A stretch of DNA of 64,000 nucleotides, from contig NZ_BCSM01000009.1 of the NCBI RefSeq assembly GCF_001570865.1, positions 1-64,000 of the forward strand, written 5' to 3'. A program made the translations under genes and the position numbers. Every line of letters begins with the position of its first letter. Positions within the stretch are counted from its first letter, which is position 1. Source of the stretch: Rothia kristinae NBRC 15354. GTDB taxonomy: Bacteria > Actinomycetota > Actinomycetes > Actinomycetales > Micrococcaceae. The notes under the pieces are model-generated. The model saw nothing but the letters and a program-made list of their open reading frames with translations, had not been told where the DNA came from and made no database searches. Below are positions 17,274 to 26,248 of the stretch, piece after piece.

Positions 17274-18758
17274 CTACAGGCCGAGGAAGCGGCTGAAGAA
17301 GCCCTTCTTCCTGCCCTTGGGCTGCTGCTCCTCCTGCTGCTGGTCCTCCACCACGTACTCCGGCTCCTGCTCGGCCCGCTCCTCGCGGCGGGTGCGCCCG
17401 GCCTCCTGCGGACCGGCCTGGGCGTTGGCCCGGCGCAGCCGCTCCAGGGCGGTGAGGTTCTCCTCCGGCTCCTGCTCGGCATCGCGCCCCGGGGTCTCGG
17501 TGAGCCCCTCGGCGTCCTCCCCGTATTCCGCGTATTCCTGGACGACCTCGTGGCGTCCGGTGGCCTCCTCGGCCTCCCAGCGAGGCTGCCGCTCCTCCTG
17601 CCGGCGGGCGGGGGCCTCGGCGGGCTCCTGCTCCGCGGCGGGGACCTGGGTGTGCTGGTCGGTGCGCGGCTGGGCCTCGTCGGCATCCACGGGGGAGGAG
17701 GCCACCAGGCCGGGCTCGGCGTCGGCGCGGGGGGAGTGGTCGAAGGGCGCGCCCTCCCCGCCGGTCTCGGCCCGGCGCACGCCCTCCGGCTGGGCGGACT
17801 CGGTGCTCGCGGTCGCGGCGGTACGCGGGGAGAGCTCCTCCACCCGCTCCGGCAGGGGCTCCTCCTCCGCCGCGCGGTCCGCGGCGGCGGCCACGGCGCG
17901 CTCGTCCTCCTGCTCGACCAGGGCGGCCTGGGTGCGGGCCACCCGCTCGGCCTCCTCCTGCTCGCGGACCCGGCGCTGGCGCTCGCCCTCCGCGGCGGCC
18001 AGGCGCAGGGCCTCACGGCCCTCCTCGCGCAGACGCTGGCGATGCTCGGCGGCCGCGCGGGCGCAGCGTGCCAGCTCGCGGGAATCCACCACGGGTTCGG
18101 CGGCCTCGATGCCGGTGATCTGCTGGTCGTCGAACCACAGCCGCAGGGCGCCGTCGGCCGCGGTGATGATCGCGCAGGCCTCGGTGTCCCAGGTGATGTG
18201 CGCCCCGCGCAGCCGCGCGTAGGAATCCACCGCGCGCTGGTGGTGCACCGCGGTGCCGGTCTGCAGGGCCTGGGCCATGACCCGGCCCATCCGCTGCACG
18301 GTGGGTTCGGGCAGCTCGAACTGCGGGCCGTCCAGCAGCAACCAGGCCCGCACCCCGCCGCCGGCGGTGGCCGGGTAGTGCGCGTAGATGCCGGTGACGG
18401 CCTTGGCCGCCAGGGTCAGGCGCCGGGCCAGGCCCTCGGAGAGGATCAGCTCATCCGTGGCCAGCTCCTGCACGCCCAGGGATTCGCCGGTCTCCCGGGC
18501 CTGCACCGCCGCGGCCACCACGGCGTCCGGGAAGTGGCCCAGCTCCTGCCAGGACCAGATCCACGAGCCGCGCTGCTCGGACTCGGTGCCCAGCAGGGAC
18601 GGGGTCAGGGACACGGAGGGGTCCGCCTGCAGGGTGAACGACGGCGCGGAGAAGTCCACGTCCCAGTCCGAATCCCCGGTGAGCTCGGCCAGGCGCGCCT
18701 GGTGCTCGGTGGAGATGAACAGTGCCTCGTCGATCAGATCCTGCAGCGTTTTGGTCAT
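17274..18758 (-). CDS. DUF6882-like protein with long acidic tail and basic C-terminus
   Basis: A 494-residue protein of unknown function. Residues 1-220 are a globular domain that resembles DUF6882 (SWIWSWQELGHFPDAVVAAA, a Trp-rich core). Residues about 225-300 are a charged helical region. The next 170 residues are disordered, rich in Glu, Pro and Ala. The protein ends in the basic amphipathic stretch KGRKKGFFSRFLGL, which could bind membrane (inference). It is leaderless: TAGCCT lies at 18770 to 18765, six bases before the ATG. It is divergent from the gene at 18877, which has the same style of globular part plus low-complexity linker. Confidence 0.7.
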   Translation of the reverse strand: MTKTLQDLIDEALFISTEHQARLAELTGDSDWDVDFSAPSFTLQADPSVSLTPSLLGTESEQRGSWIWSWQELGHFPDAVVAAAVQARETGESLGVQELATDELILSEGLARRLTLAAKAVTGIYAHYPATAGGGVRAWLLLDGPQFELPEPTVQRMGRVMAQALQTGTAVHHQRAVDSYARLRGAHITWDTEACAIITAADGALRLWFDDQQITGIEAAEPVVDSRELARCARAAAEHRQRLREEGREALRLAAAEGERQRRVREQEEAERVARTQAALVEQEDERAVAAAADRAAEEEPLPERVEELSPRTAATASTESAQPEGVRRAETGGEGAPFDHSPRADAEPGLVASSPVDADEAQPRTDQHTQVPAAEQEPAEAPARRQEERQPRWEAEEATGRHEVVQEYAEYGEDAEGLTETPGRDAEQEPEENLTALERLRRANAQAGPQEAGRTRREERAEQEPEYVVEDQQQEEQQPKGRKKGFFSRFLGL

Positions 18759-18876
18759 GGGGACAGGCTAGCAAGGAATGCCCCGCGCGGGCCGGGTTCC
18801 CAGGGGGTCCGCGGGGTGTGCGCTGTGTAGGCTCGGAAGGCGAGTCCACCGGCCAGCGCATCCGCGAGGAGAAGCC

Positions 18877-20409
18877 ATGTCCACCACCCCCAGCCACCGC
18901 CTCACCGAGCGTCCCGGGCAGCAGCAGCGCGAGCAGCGCGTCCAGGAGGCGGTCAACGCCCTGGGGCACTGGCTGCTCTCCTCCACCCAGACCACCCCGG
19001 GCTGGGACCAGCTCATCGCGGACTTCGCCCCCGCCTGGTCCTCGCCGGGCTCCTACCTGGCCCGGATCAGCGAGATCCGCGACGGCGAGGAGCTGGTCGG
19101 CTCCACCGGCGCGGTCGGGCCCGCGACGACCGTGGTGCCGCTGCTGGAGCAGCTGCGTGCGGCCTCCTACGAACCGGACACGGGGGCGTGGCTGTCCGCG
19201 AGCATCGTCATCGACGCCCAGGGCTGGCCCGAACCGCAGTACCAGGTGGGTCTGGACGCCGAGTACGAGGAGGAGCCCGCCTCCTGGCTTCCGGGGGAGG
19301 AGGCCACCGCCGCGGCGCTGGCCCAGGACTTGCGGGCCTACCCCCGCACCGCCGAGGCGCTGCCGGCGTGGATGGCGAAGCGGCTGGAGGAGGCCGGGCT
19401 CGCCGTGCCCCCGGCCGTCCCCGAGGAGACGGGGTCCGACGCCGCGCAGCCGGAGGCTGCGGCCGACGGCGGGACCGCGGACGGCGGGACACCGGGGAGC
19501 GCGGCGCCCGCTGAGACTCCCCCCGCCGCCGCGCAGCGGTCCGCGCCCACCGAGGCCGCCGGAACACCGCCGAGCCGGGAGGCCACCCCCGCCGCCGCGC
19601 AGCCGACCACCGGTCCCGCTCAGAATCCCGACCTGCTGCAGGCCCTGGAGCACTACGGGCGCCGCCCCGAGCACCGCACCCAGCTCAACGTGCTGCGCGC
19701 GCTGATGGGCGGGCAGGCGCTGCTGGACATCTCCGGCTCGGACCTCACCCCCGGTCCGCGGGGCGAGCGGATCGGCCCCGGCTCGACCCTGCGGCTGCAG
19801 ACCGTACAGGGCCCCGACGGGGCGACCCTGCTGGCGGTGTTCGCCACCGAGGACACCGCCCGCGCCCTGCACGCCGCCGGGGGAACCGGCACCGACTTCC
19901 GCACCCAGGCCCGCCCCGGGGTTCAGATCCTGCGCCAGATGCTGGAGGAGACTGCCTGCGACGGGATCGTCGTGGAGCCCAACGGGCGAGCCAGCTGCCG
20001 GCTGGACCGCGCCCTGATCGCCGATGCCCTGGCCGCCCCGCACCTGGACACCGCCAAGGAGGCCCTGCTCGAGGAGTCCATGCCGCGGCTGCTCGGCAGC
20101 CTCATCGCCCCCGACGCCCGACTGCTGGTCGCCCTGGACGGCCCCGGGGAGGACGCCTACCCCCTCTACGTGCAGACCGAGGACGGCTCCACCCCGGAGA
20201 CCATGCTGCTGTTCACCTCCGCCCCCGAGGCCGCCGCCATCGACCCGAAGCTGACCCTGCGCGCGGCCCCCGCCCGGCAGGCCCTGCAGCTGGCCGTGGA
20301 CGCCGGCGCCGGACACGTGCGCATCAACGCGCTGAGTCCCTCGGCCGTGCTGCCCATCGAGCAGGTCCGGGAGCTGCTGGAGCTGGCGGCCATGCAGGAC
20401 CGTCTCTGA
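18877..20409 (+). CDS. YezG-like plus SseB-like two-domain protein
   Basis: A 510-residue protein not seen by me as a named family. The N-terminal about 170 residues (GWDQLIADF, WLSASIVIDAQGWPEPQYQVGLD, YPRTAEALPAWMAKRL) resemble the YezG/DUF600 immunity-protein fold common in actinobacteria. A disordered Ala/Pro/Thr linker of about 80 residues follows. The C-terminal half (TLRLQTVQGPDGATLLAVFAT, ARPGVQILRQML, CDGIVVEPNG) looks like an SseB-type domain. The start has a GAGGAGAAG site, and a TAGGCT box lies at 18828-18833. With its divergent neighbour it forms a conserved-looking pair. Role unknown; a function in protein secretion control or toxin immunity is only a guess. Confidence 0.65.
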   Translation: MSTTPSHRLTERPGQQQREQRVQEAVNALGHWLLSSTQTTPGWDQLIADFAPAWSSPGSYLARISEIRDGEELVGSTGAVGPATTVVPLLEQLRAASYEPDTGAWLSASIVIDAQGWPEPQYQVGLDAEYEEEPASWLPGEEATAAALAQDLRAYPRTAEALPAWMAKRLEEAGLAVPPAVPEETGSDAAQPEAAADGGTADGGTPGSAAPAETPPAAAQRSAPTEAAGTPPSREATPAAAQPTTGPAQNPDLLQALEHYGRRPEHRTQLNVLRALMGGQALLDISGSDLTPGPRGERIGPGSTLRLQTVQGPDGATLLAVFATEDTARALHAAGGTGTDFRTQARPGVQILRQMLEETACDGIVVEPNGRASCRLDRALIADALAAPHLDTAKEALLEESMPRLLGSLIAPDARLLVALDGPGEDAYPLYVQTEDGSTPETMLLFTSAPEAAAIDPKLTLRAAPARQALQLAVDAGAGHVRINALSPSAVLPIEQVRELLELAAMQDRL

Positions 20410-20462
20410 GGCGCGGACATCCCGCGGCCCGAGCCTCGGCCCGCCGCCGCGCGGGCACGCGA

Positions 20463-20518
20463 GAAGGCCCCCGCCTCCCGACCCCCGCGCGAGGCGGGGA
20501 CGGGAGACGGGGGCCTTC
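20463..20518. terminator. Bidirectional terminator between converging genes
   Basis: AAGGCCCCCG and the downstream CGGGGGCCTT form a long stem, with CTCCCG/CGGGAG continuing it inside. It separates the gene ending at 20409 from katA ending at 20569. Confidence 0.75.
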
Positions 20519-20568
20519 CGGTCATACGGCTTCAGGACCGGGGAGGGTCAGAGCCGTGGGGGCGGCGA

Positions 20569-22053
20569 TCAGGCGCCGGGGACGTCGTCCCCGCGGTGCT
20601 CCTTGGCCTTCTTCTCGATGGCCTCGCCGACCTCCTGGTCGATGTTCTTCCAGTACCAGAACACCCGAGACAGCACCGGCTCCTCGACGTCGGCCATCAT
20701 CCCGGCCACGGTGTTCACCAGGCGCTCGCGGGCGGCGTCATCGTAGACCTCGCGCACCAGGGTGTGGGCCTGGCCGAAGTCGTCGTCCTCCGCGTGCAGG
20801 GTGTACGCGGCGCGCACCAGCTCGCCGTCGGCCTCCCAGCCGTTGTCCACCCGGGACTCCTCCTTGCTCACGTAGGAGCGGTAGGAGTTCGGGGCGTACG
20901 GCGCGGCCGAACCGGAGTGGTGGTACTGCATGAAGCCCTCCTTGTCGTAGGAGTTCATGGGCACCACCGGGGCGTTGACCGGCAGCTGGTTGTAGTTGGT
21001 GCCGATGCGGTGGCGCTGGGCGTCCGGGTAGGAGAACACCCGGCCCAGCAGCATCTTGTCCGGGGACAGCCCCGTGCCGGGGACCATGTTGGCCGGGGCG
21101 AAGGCCGCCTGCTCGATCTGGGCGAAGAAGTTCTCCGGGTTCCGGTTCAGGGTGAACCGGCCGACCTTGTGGCGCGGGTAGTCCTTCTGCGGCCAGACCT
21201 TCGTCAGGTCGAAGGGGTTGAAGCGGTAGTCCTTCGCGTCCTCGTAGGGCATGAACTGCATCTCCACGGACCAGGACGGGTACTCCCCGCGCTGGATCGC
21301 GTCGAACAGGTCCCGGCGGTGGTAATCCCCGTCGGAGCCGGCCAGCCGCTCGGCCTCCTCGTTGGTCATGTTCTCCACGCCCTGCTCGGAGATGAAGTGC
21401 CACTTGACCCAGGTCTTCTTCCCCTCCGCATTGACCAGCATGTAGGTGTGGGAGGAGTACCCGTTCATGTGCCGCCAGCTGCGCGGCAGCCCGCGATCGC
21501 CCATGAGGTAGGAGACCTGGTGGGCCGACTCCGGGGACAGCGTCCAGAAGTCCCACTGCATGTTGGCGCTGCGCAGACCGGAGTCGGCGGTGCGCTTCTG
21601 CGAGTGGATGAAGTCCGGGAACTTGATCGGGTCGCGCATGAAGAAGATCGGCGTGTTGTTCCCGACCATGTCGAAGTTGCCGTCCTCGGTGTAGAACTTC
21701 AGCGAGAACCCGCGAACATCGCGCCAGGTGTCCGGGGAGCCCAGCTCACCGGCCACGGTGGAGAAGCGCGCGAGCATCGGGGTCTTGGTGCCCTTCTGCA
21801 GGAACTTCGCGTAGGTGTACGCGGAGATGTCCTCGGTGATCTCCAGCTCGCCGAAGGCGCCGGAGCCCTTCGCGTGCGGGGAGCGCTCCGGGACGCGCTC
21901 GCGGTCGAAGCGGGCCAGCTTCTGGACCAGCTCGACGTCGTGCAGCAGCAGCGGGCCGTTGGCGCCGACGCTCAGCGAGTACTCGTCGGACTGGCGCGGC
22001 ACGCCGGTCTCGGTGGTGGAGGGGCGATGGGGATCGAACTGCTGTTCGGTCAT
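20569..22053 (-). CDS. katA: Monofunctional haem catalase
   Basis: Breaks down hydrogen peroxide in the cytoplasm. The 494-residue length and sequence fit the small-subunit catalases. Key residues are present: catalytic His60 in [12 protein letters not shown], Asn in [12 protein letters not shown] near residue 133, and the proximal haem ligand Tyr in [12 protein letters not shown] near residue 342. The ATG has a GAAGGAGATCC site. It lies 93 bp after the fur-like gene on the same strand without a visible promoter of its own, so both are probably one transcript controlled by the operator at 22660-22682. Confidence 0.95.
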   Translation of the reverse strand: MTEQQFDPHRPSTTETGVPRQSDEYSLSVGANGPLLLHDVELVQKLARFDRERVPERSPHAKGSGAFGELEITEDISAYTYAKFLQKGTKTPMLARFSTVAGELGSPDTWRDVRGFSLKFYTEDGNFDMVGNNTPIFFMRDPIKFPDFIHSQKRTADSGLRSANMQWDFWTLSPESAHQVSYLMGDRGLPRSWRHMNGYSSHTYMLVNAEGKKTWVKWHFISEQGVENMTNEEAERLAGSDGDYHRRDLFDAIQRGEYPSWSVEMQFMPYEDAKDYRFNPFDLTKVWPQKDYPRHKVGRFTLNRNPENFFAQIEQAAFAPANMVPGTGLSPDKMLLGRVFSYPDAQRHRIGTNYNQLPVNAPVVPMNSYDKEGFMQYHHSGSAAPYAPNSYRSYVSKEESRVDNGWEADGELVRAAYTLHAEDDDFGQAHTLVREVYDDAARERLVNTVAGMMADVEEPVLSRVFWYWKNIDQEVGEAIEKKAKEHRGDDVPGA

Positions 22054-22146
22054 GGTGGATCTCCTTCGTCGTGGGTGTGACTGGGGATGGGCCCGGGCTC
22101 CGCGGGTGCGGAGCGGTTCGGGTGGTCTGAGATGGCGACCCCGGGA

Positions 22147-22644
22147 TCAGTCCCGGGACTCGGCCTCGGCGCGCTCCCGGGCGGCCCGGCACTGCGGGCA
22201 CAGGGCGCGGAAGACGACGTCGGCGCTGAGGATCTGCATCCCATGGGTCTGGCTCGGGTGCAGACACGGGGCCTGCCCGACGGCGCAGTCCACGTCCTCC
22301 ACGCGCCCGCAGTCCACGCACACGCTGTGGTGGTGGTTGTCGTTGGCGCGGGTCTCGTACAGCCCCGGGGTGCCGGGCGGCTGGAACTTCCGGAGCATGC
22401 CGACCGCGGTGAGGTCGGCCAGCACCACGTAGACGGACTGCACGGTGATGCTCGGCAGCACGGCGCGCACGTGGCGGACGATCTCCTCGGCGGTGGAGTG
22501 CTGGTGCCGATGCACGGTGTGCAGCACGGCCAGGCGCTGCCGGGTCACCCGACGGCCCAGGGAGCGCAGCTCGTCCGACCACTGCGCGCGCAGGGCCGCG
22601 GCGTCGTGGGCCGGAGGGTGCGTCGGCGTGGTCTGTGAGGTCAT
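22147..22644 (-). CDS. Fur-family repressor (FurA/CatR-like) of catalase
   Basis: A 165-residue metal-dependent repressor. The winged-helix DNA-recognition part is SITVQSVYVVLADLTAVGML. The structural zinc cysteines are CVDCGRVEDVDC and CPQC, and the regulatory metal site includes NDNHHHSVC. The arrangement upstream of a catalase gene is like furA-katG of mycobacteria and CatR of Streptomyces, so peroxide sensing is the best guess. The mRNA is leaderless: TAGGGT at 22656 to 22651 lies six bases before the ATG. A palindrome just upstream of that box indicates autoregulation. Confidence 0.9.
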   Translation of the reverse strand: MTSQTTPTHPPAHDAAALRAQWSDELRSLGRRVTRQRLAVLHTVHRHQHSTAEEIVRHVRAVLPSITVQSVYVVLADLTAVGMLRKFQPPGTPGLYETRANDNHHHSVCVDCGRVEDVDCAVGQAPCLHPSQTHGMQILSADVVFRALCPQCRAARERAEAESRD

Positions 22645-22650
22645 GGAACC

Positions 22651-22682
22651 ACCCTAGCGTTATTCTGAGCCACTCACAATAG
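22651..22682 (-). promoter_or_regulatory. furA-katA promoter with Fur-type operator
   Basis: The -10 box TAGGGT (22656 to 22651) is preceded by an interrupted palindrome: TTATTCTGAG, CCA, CTCACAATAG at 22660-22682. Eight of ten positions of the half sites match. It covers the -35 region, so a bound Fur dimer would block RNA polymerase. Its AT-rich sequence stands out in GC-rich surroundings. Confidence 0.75.
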
Positions 22683-22765
22683 GAGGCCGCTGGGCGAGTG
22701 ATATGGATCATGGAAGATCTGCGGCTGAAATCGCGTCACGATCCGGGGTCGCGGTGCTCTGGAGA

Positions 22766-22975
22766 AGGTGTCGGGGCCTCCGGGGAGGAGGCCCCGACAC
22801 CGCGGCAGCCCGTATCGGGGGATGCGGCCGCCCGCTCGCGGACCGGGACATGGGGGATGTCCGGATCCGCATTCCGGGGGCGCCTGGCAGGGGGGAGCCA
22901 GGCGCGGGTGCGTCGCCGCCCCATCGGGGGATGTGCTCCATGGGGGATGGAGCAGGGCGGGGCGCACCCGGGTAT
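22766..22975 (-). ncRNA. Candidate 6C RNA (C-rich hairpin loops)
   Basis: Read on the minus strand, this segment folds into hairpins whose loops are runs of C. TGCTCCAT/ATGGAGCA has loop CCCCC (22934-22954). CATC/GATG has loop CCCC (22922-22933). GCGCCTGGC/GCCAGGCGC has a loop with six C (22880-22905). GGACAT/ATGTCC has loop CCCCC (22846-22862). CGCATC/GATACG has loop CCCC (22811-22826). A 15-bp stem, GGTGTCGGGGCCTCC with its complement (22767-22801), then acts as terminator. The 6C RNA class of Actinobacteria is defined by hairpins with six or more loop cytosines, and I assign it on that basis. Exact ends are unknown; a TAACCT box at 23094 to 23089 is a possible promoter. A function through pairing to G-rich ribosome sites is inference. 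Confidence 0.6.
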
Positions 22976-23150
22976 CCCGGTGCATCGGGATGGCCCCGGC
23001 GTCGTCGGACTCTCACGCTGCGATGACGAGCATCCTGTGGCGACTCTTGCGTCGTTCGATGCGATGCTTCCGCGCCCATCCTGGCCTAAGGTTATCGGGA
23101 CGAGTGCCCGGGGGACAGGGTCTCGGAATATCGGGGGTGAATGTTTCGTG

Positions 23151-25115
23151 ATGCAACCGGAAGACGCGGCGGGCAGCGCGGCCGAGGGGTCGCAGACGCC
23201 GGAGAAGGACGAGGCGCTGCTGCGCCGGTACCCGGAGGACCCGGCCGGTGTGGCCGAGCGGCTGTATCAGCGCCATGCGCGCACCGCGGTGCGGATCGCC
23301 CGACGCTCCGGCGCGAACCCGGAGGAGGCCGAGGACGCCGTCGCCGAGGCCTTCGTGCGCATCCTCGGGATGCTCGCCGACGGCAGAGGGCCCCGTCGGG
23401 CCTTCCTGCGGTACCTGATGCGAACGGTCGCCACGGTGGTGCGCGAGCGCCGCAGCGGCCCCGCCCCGCAGGATCCGCAGTCCCCGGAGGCGCTGCCGCT
23501 GGCGGAGACCACCGAGGCCGTGGTGGGCCGCCGCGAGGAGGCCCGCATCGTCACCCGCGCCTATCAGGATCTGCCCCCGCGCTGGCGCACCATCCTGTGG
23601 GGTCTGGATGTGGAAGGGCGTGCGCCTCGCGAGCTGGCGGCGGAGCTGGAGATGACGCCCAACGCCGTCTCCCAGGCCGCCGTGCGGGCCCGCGAACGCC
23701 TCCGGGAAGGGTATCTCTCCCACTATGCGCTGCGTCCGGCGACGGGGGAGTGCGCCGAATATGCGCCGATGCTCCCGCAGCTGGTGCGCGGGCGCCTGAC
23801 GTCTGCTCGTCGTCGGCGCCTGCTGCGGCATCTGGAGACCTGCCCGCGCTGCTCCGCCGAGCACCTGGCGCTGGTCAGCACCTCCGATCTGATGCGCGGT
23901 TGGGTGCTGCCGGGGATGCTCCTGGGCGGAGTCCTGCTGCACGGCGGGCAGCGGGCTCACGCCCTGGCCGCCGTCGGCGCGGCGTCGGGTCCCGTGGCCG
24001 ACGGCGCGGCATCTCCCCGGGGAATCGCGGATCCGCCCCGACACGCGCCCTCCGGGCGCGCGCACCTGGGTGCGGGACATCCCGGGTGGCGGCGGGTGCG
24101 GCTCGGTTCGGCCCTGGCCGCGGTCGCGTTGTTCGCCTCCACCGTACAGCTGCCTCCGGAGGGAGCCCGGCCCTCGCCCACCATCGAGGCGGAGATCTCC
24201 GCGCCGTCATCGGAAGCCGATGCCCCGTCCTCCCCGTCGCGACTCCCACCCACCGAGTTCGCGGAGACCGAGACCGCCCCGCGGGCCGCAGCCGGCGCAC
24301 CGGCGGCGCGTGAGGAGGCGGAGCGTCCGGTGCTGGTGCGCACGGTCCTCGCCGCGCGCACCACGGCTTCGCCCGAGCCGGACCGCGGGAACGGCCAGGG
24401 GATCCGAGGCGAGGGGGGCTCCTCCGGTGAGGCCGGACCCGCCGGGCGCGCCGACGGGTCCTCGTCCCCCGTCGAGGATCGGGGGAGCGCGGTGCCGGTG
24501 CCGCAGGCCTCCTTCAGCAGCGCCCAGGTGCGGCCCGCCGACGCCGAGCCGGAGGCCTCCGGGCCCTCGGCGGAGCCCGCGGAGGAGCCGGTGATCCGCA
24601 CCGCCGCGGCCGCGGTGCCCGCACAGGCGCAGCCGGAGACCGACCTCGTGCCGATCGATGTCGATCCCGGCCCCGTCCCTGCGGCGCAGCGGCCCGCGAC
24701 CGGGGCGCAGTCCCCGGTGCTTCCGGATCCGGTGGACCCGGAGCCGCAGCCGGAGACCGGGCCGGTGGCCGCCGGGGAGAGCGCGAGCGAGCAGGATGCA
24801 GGCGGGGAAGCCGCGGTCGAGGATGCTGCGGCCGGGGACGCCGTGGCCGAGGACGCGGCCGGGCCGCAGACTCCGGCCTCCGCGGCACCCGCGGACCTCC
24901 CGGAGGACGGGCAGCCGGTTCCCCAGGCGCGGCTCCCTCGTGCCGCGGGGGTCGGTGTGGTCGAGGAGACCGGGGATGAGGGGCTGCCCGCTGGTGAGCT
25001 GCCGATGGGGGAGCCCCGGGCGTATGCTCCGCGCGCTGCTGCCCCGCGGGCTGCGAGCGCACGGCCCATCCCGGTCTGGACCGCGACGTGGGTCGTGGTG
25101 CGCTGGCGCGGCTGA
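23151..25115 (+). CDS. ECF sigma factor fused to zinc finger, membrane segment and outer domain
   Basis: A 654-residue protein. Residues 25-105 match sigma region 2 (LYQRHARTAVRIARRSGANPE), and about 130-190 match region 4 (LPPRWRTILWGLDVEG, TPNAVSQAAVRARERL). Residues near 227 carry HLETCPRCSAEH, the HxxxCxxC core of zinc-finger anti-sigma domains. A hydrophobic segment lies at 249-265 and a clearer one at about 316-336 (SALAAVALFASTVQL). The remaining 320 residues are Pro/Ala/Glu rich and would be outside the cell. Large sigma factors with such C-terminal extensions are known in actinobacteria. A TAAGGT box at 23087-23092 may be its promoter. The ATG at 23151 has a GGTGA-like site. Cell-surface signal sensing is inference. 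Confidence 0.8.
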   Translation: MQPEDAAGSAAEGSQTPEKDEALLRRYPEDPAGVAERLYQRHARTAVRIARRSGANPEEAEDAVAEAFVRILGMLADGRGPRRAFLRYLMRTVATVVRERRSGPAPQDPQSPEALPLAETTEAVVGRREEARIVTRAYQDLPPRWRTILWGLDVEGRAPRELAAELEMTPNAVSQAAVRARERLREGYLSHYALRPATGECAEYAPMLPQLVRGRLTSARRRRLLRHLETCPRCSAEHLALVSTSDLMRGWVLPGMLLGGVLLHGGQRAHALAAVGAASGPVADGAASPRGIADPPRHAPSGRAHLGAGHPGWRRVRLGSALAAVALFASTVQLPPEGARPSPTIEAEISAPSSEADAPSSPSRLPPTEFAETETAPRAAAGAPAAREEAERPVLVRTVLAARTTASPEPDRGNGQGIRGEGGSSGEAGPAGRADGSSSPVEDRGSAVPVPQASFSSAQVRPADAEPEASGPSAEPAEEPVIRTAAAAVPAQAQPETDLVPIDVDPGPVPAAQRPATGAQSPVLPDPVDPEPQPETGPVAAGESASEQDAGGEAAVEDAAAGDAVAEDAAGPQTPASAAPADLPEDGQPVPQARLPRAAGVGVVEETGDEGLPAGELPMGEPRAYAPRAAAPRAASARPIPVWTATWVVVRWRG

Positions 25116-25271
25116 CCGACTGTCCGAGACCGCCCAGCCAGTCCTCAGCTGGCTGACAGGTCTGCGCAACCACTCCGTGACCCTGATGCTTTACGGTTGA
25201 AGCACCGCGTTCGTCGTCCCCCGCGGGCGTCCGCGGACCGTCGTCGTCATCCGAGGAGACATCGAAGGACC

Positions 25272-26153
25272 ATGCACCAGCACTACAACGGGCTCAAGAC
25301 GGCCCTGCTGTTCGGCGGGCTCTGGGCGGTGCTGCTCGGGATCGGCGGCGTGCTGGCCGCCGGGACCCGCAGCTCCGCGTTCATCTGGATCTTCGCCCTG
25401 ATCGCCCTGGGCACCTCCGCCTACGGGTACTGGAACAGCGACAAGATCGCCATCCGCTCCATGAACGCCCGGCCGGTCACCCCGCAGGAGGCCCCGGCCA
25501 TGTACCGGATCGTCCAGGAGCTGTCCACCCGGGCCGACAAGCCCATGCCGCGGCTGTACATCGCCCCGACCCTCTCGCCCAACGCCTTCGCCACCGGGCG
25601 CAACCCGGAGCACGCCGCGGTGTGCTGCACCGAGGGCATCCTGCAGCTGCTCAACGAACGCGAGCTGCGCGGGGTGCTCGGGCACGAGCTGATGCACGTG
25701 TACAACCGGGACATCCTGACCTCCTCCGTGGCGGGGGCCATCGCCGGCGTCGTCTCCTCCATCGCCCAGTTCGCGCTGTTCTTCGGCGGCAACCGGGAGC
25801 GCGGCGGCAACGTCATCGGCAGCCTGCTCATCGCCCTGGTCGCCCCGCTGGCGGCCTCGATCATCCAGATGGCCATCAGCCGCACCCGCGAGTACGACGC
25901 CGATGAGGACGGCGCCCGGCTCACCGACGACCCGCTGGCCCTGGCCTCGGCGCTGCGCAAGCTGGAGACCGGCACCGCCCGGGCCCCGATGGACCCGGAG
26001 AACCCGAAGGTCGCCAACGCCTCCCACGTGATGATCGCCAACCCCTTCGGCGGGCTGAACGTGGGGCGCCTGACCTCCACCCACCCGCCCATGGACCAGC
26101 GCATCGCCCGCCTGGAGCAGATGGCCGGCTACGGCGGGAACGCCGGGCGCTGA
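25272..26153 (+). CDS. htpX: HtpX-family membrane zinc protease
   Basis: M48 protease that degrades damaged membrane proteins. The 293-residue protein has two N-terminal membrane segments (residues 8-30 and 33-53), the active site HELMHVYNRD and the third zinc ligand in the SRTREYDADEDGARL stretch. Two more hydrophobic segments lie between them. The ATG has a GAAGGA site; a TACGGT box at 25192-25197 is a likely promoter. It ends at a strong terminator shared with yajQ. Confidence 0.93.
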   Translation: MHQHYNGLKTALLFGGLWAVLLGIGGVLAAGTRSSAFIWIFALIALGTSAYGYWNSDKIAIRSMNARPVTPQEAPAMYRIVQELSTRADKPMPRLYIAPTLSPNAFATGRNPEHAAVCCTEGILQLLNERELRGVLGHELMHVYNRDILTSSVAGAIAGVVSSIAQFALFFGGNRERGGNVIGSLLIALVAPLAASIIQMAISRTREYDADEDGARLTDDPLALASALRKLETGTARAPMDPENPKVANASHVMIANPFGGLNVGRLTSTHPPMDQRIARLEQMAGYGGNAGR

Positions 26154-26170
26154 TCTTCCGCTCCAGCCGA

Positions 26171-26221
26171 ACGCGACGCGGCCCGCACCCCGGAAGGATC
26201 GGGGCGCGGGCCGCGTCGCGT
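26171..26221. terminator. Bidirectional terminator between htpX and yajQ
   Basis: A 16-bp perfect stem, ACGCGACGCGGCCCGC with its complement, continues into a CCCCG/CGGGG inner stem. It sits between converging genes. Confidence 0.78.
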
Positions 26222-26248
26222 CGTCGGCGCTGAAGGCGGGAGCGCGGG

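Noticed and set aside
22811-22975. Plus-strand RNA with G-rich loops or CsrA-type binding sites
   Set aside because: CsrA is not expected in this group, and the terminator position and known 6C class make the minus strand the better reading.
22698-23150. N-terminal extension of the sigma factor
   Set aside because: The frame is open for 151 more codons, but this part lies in the hairpin-rich 6C-type region and before the likely promoter, and sigma homology starts after 23151.
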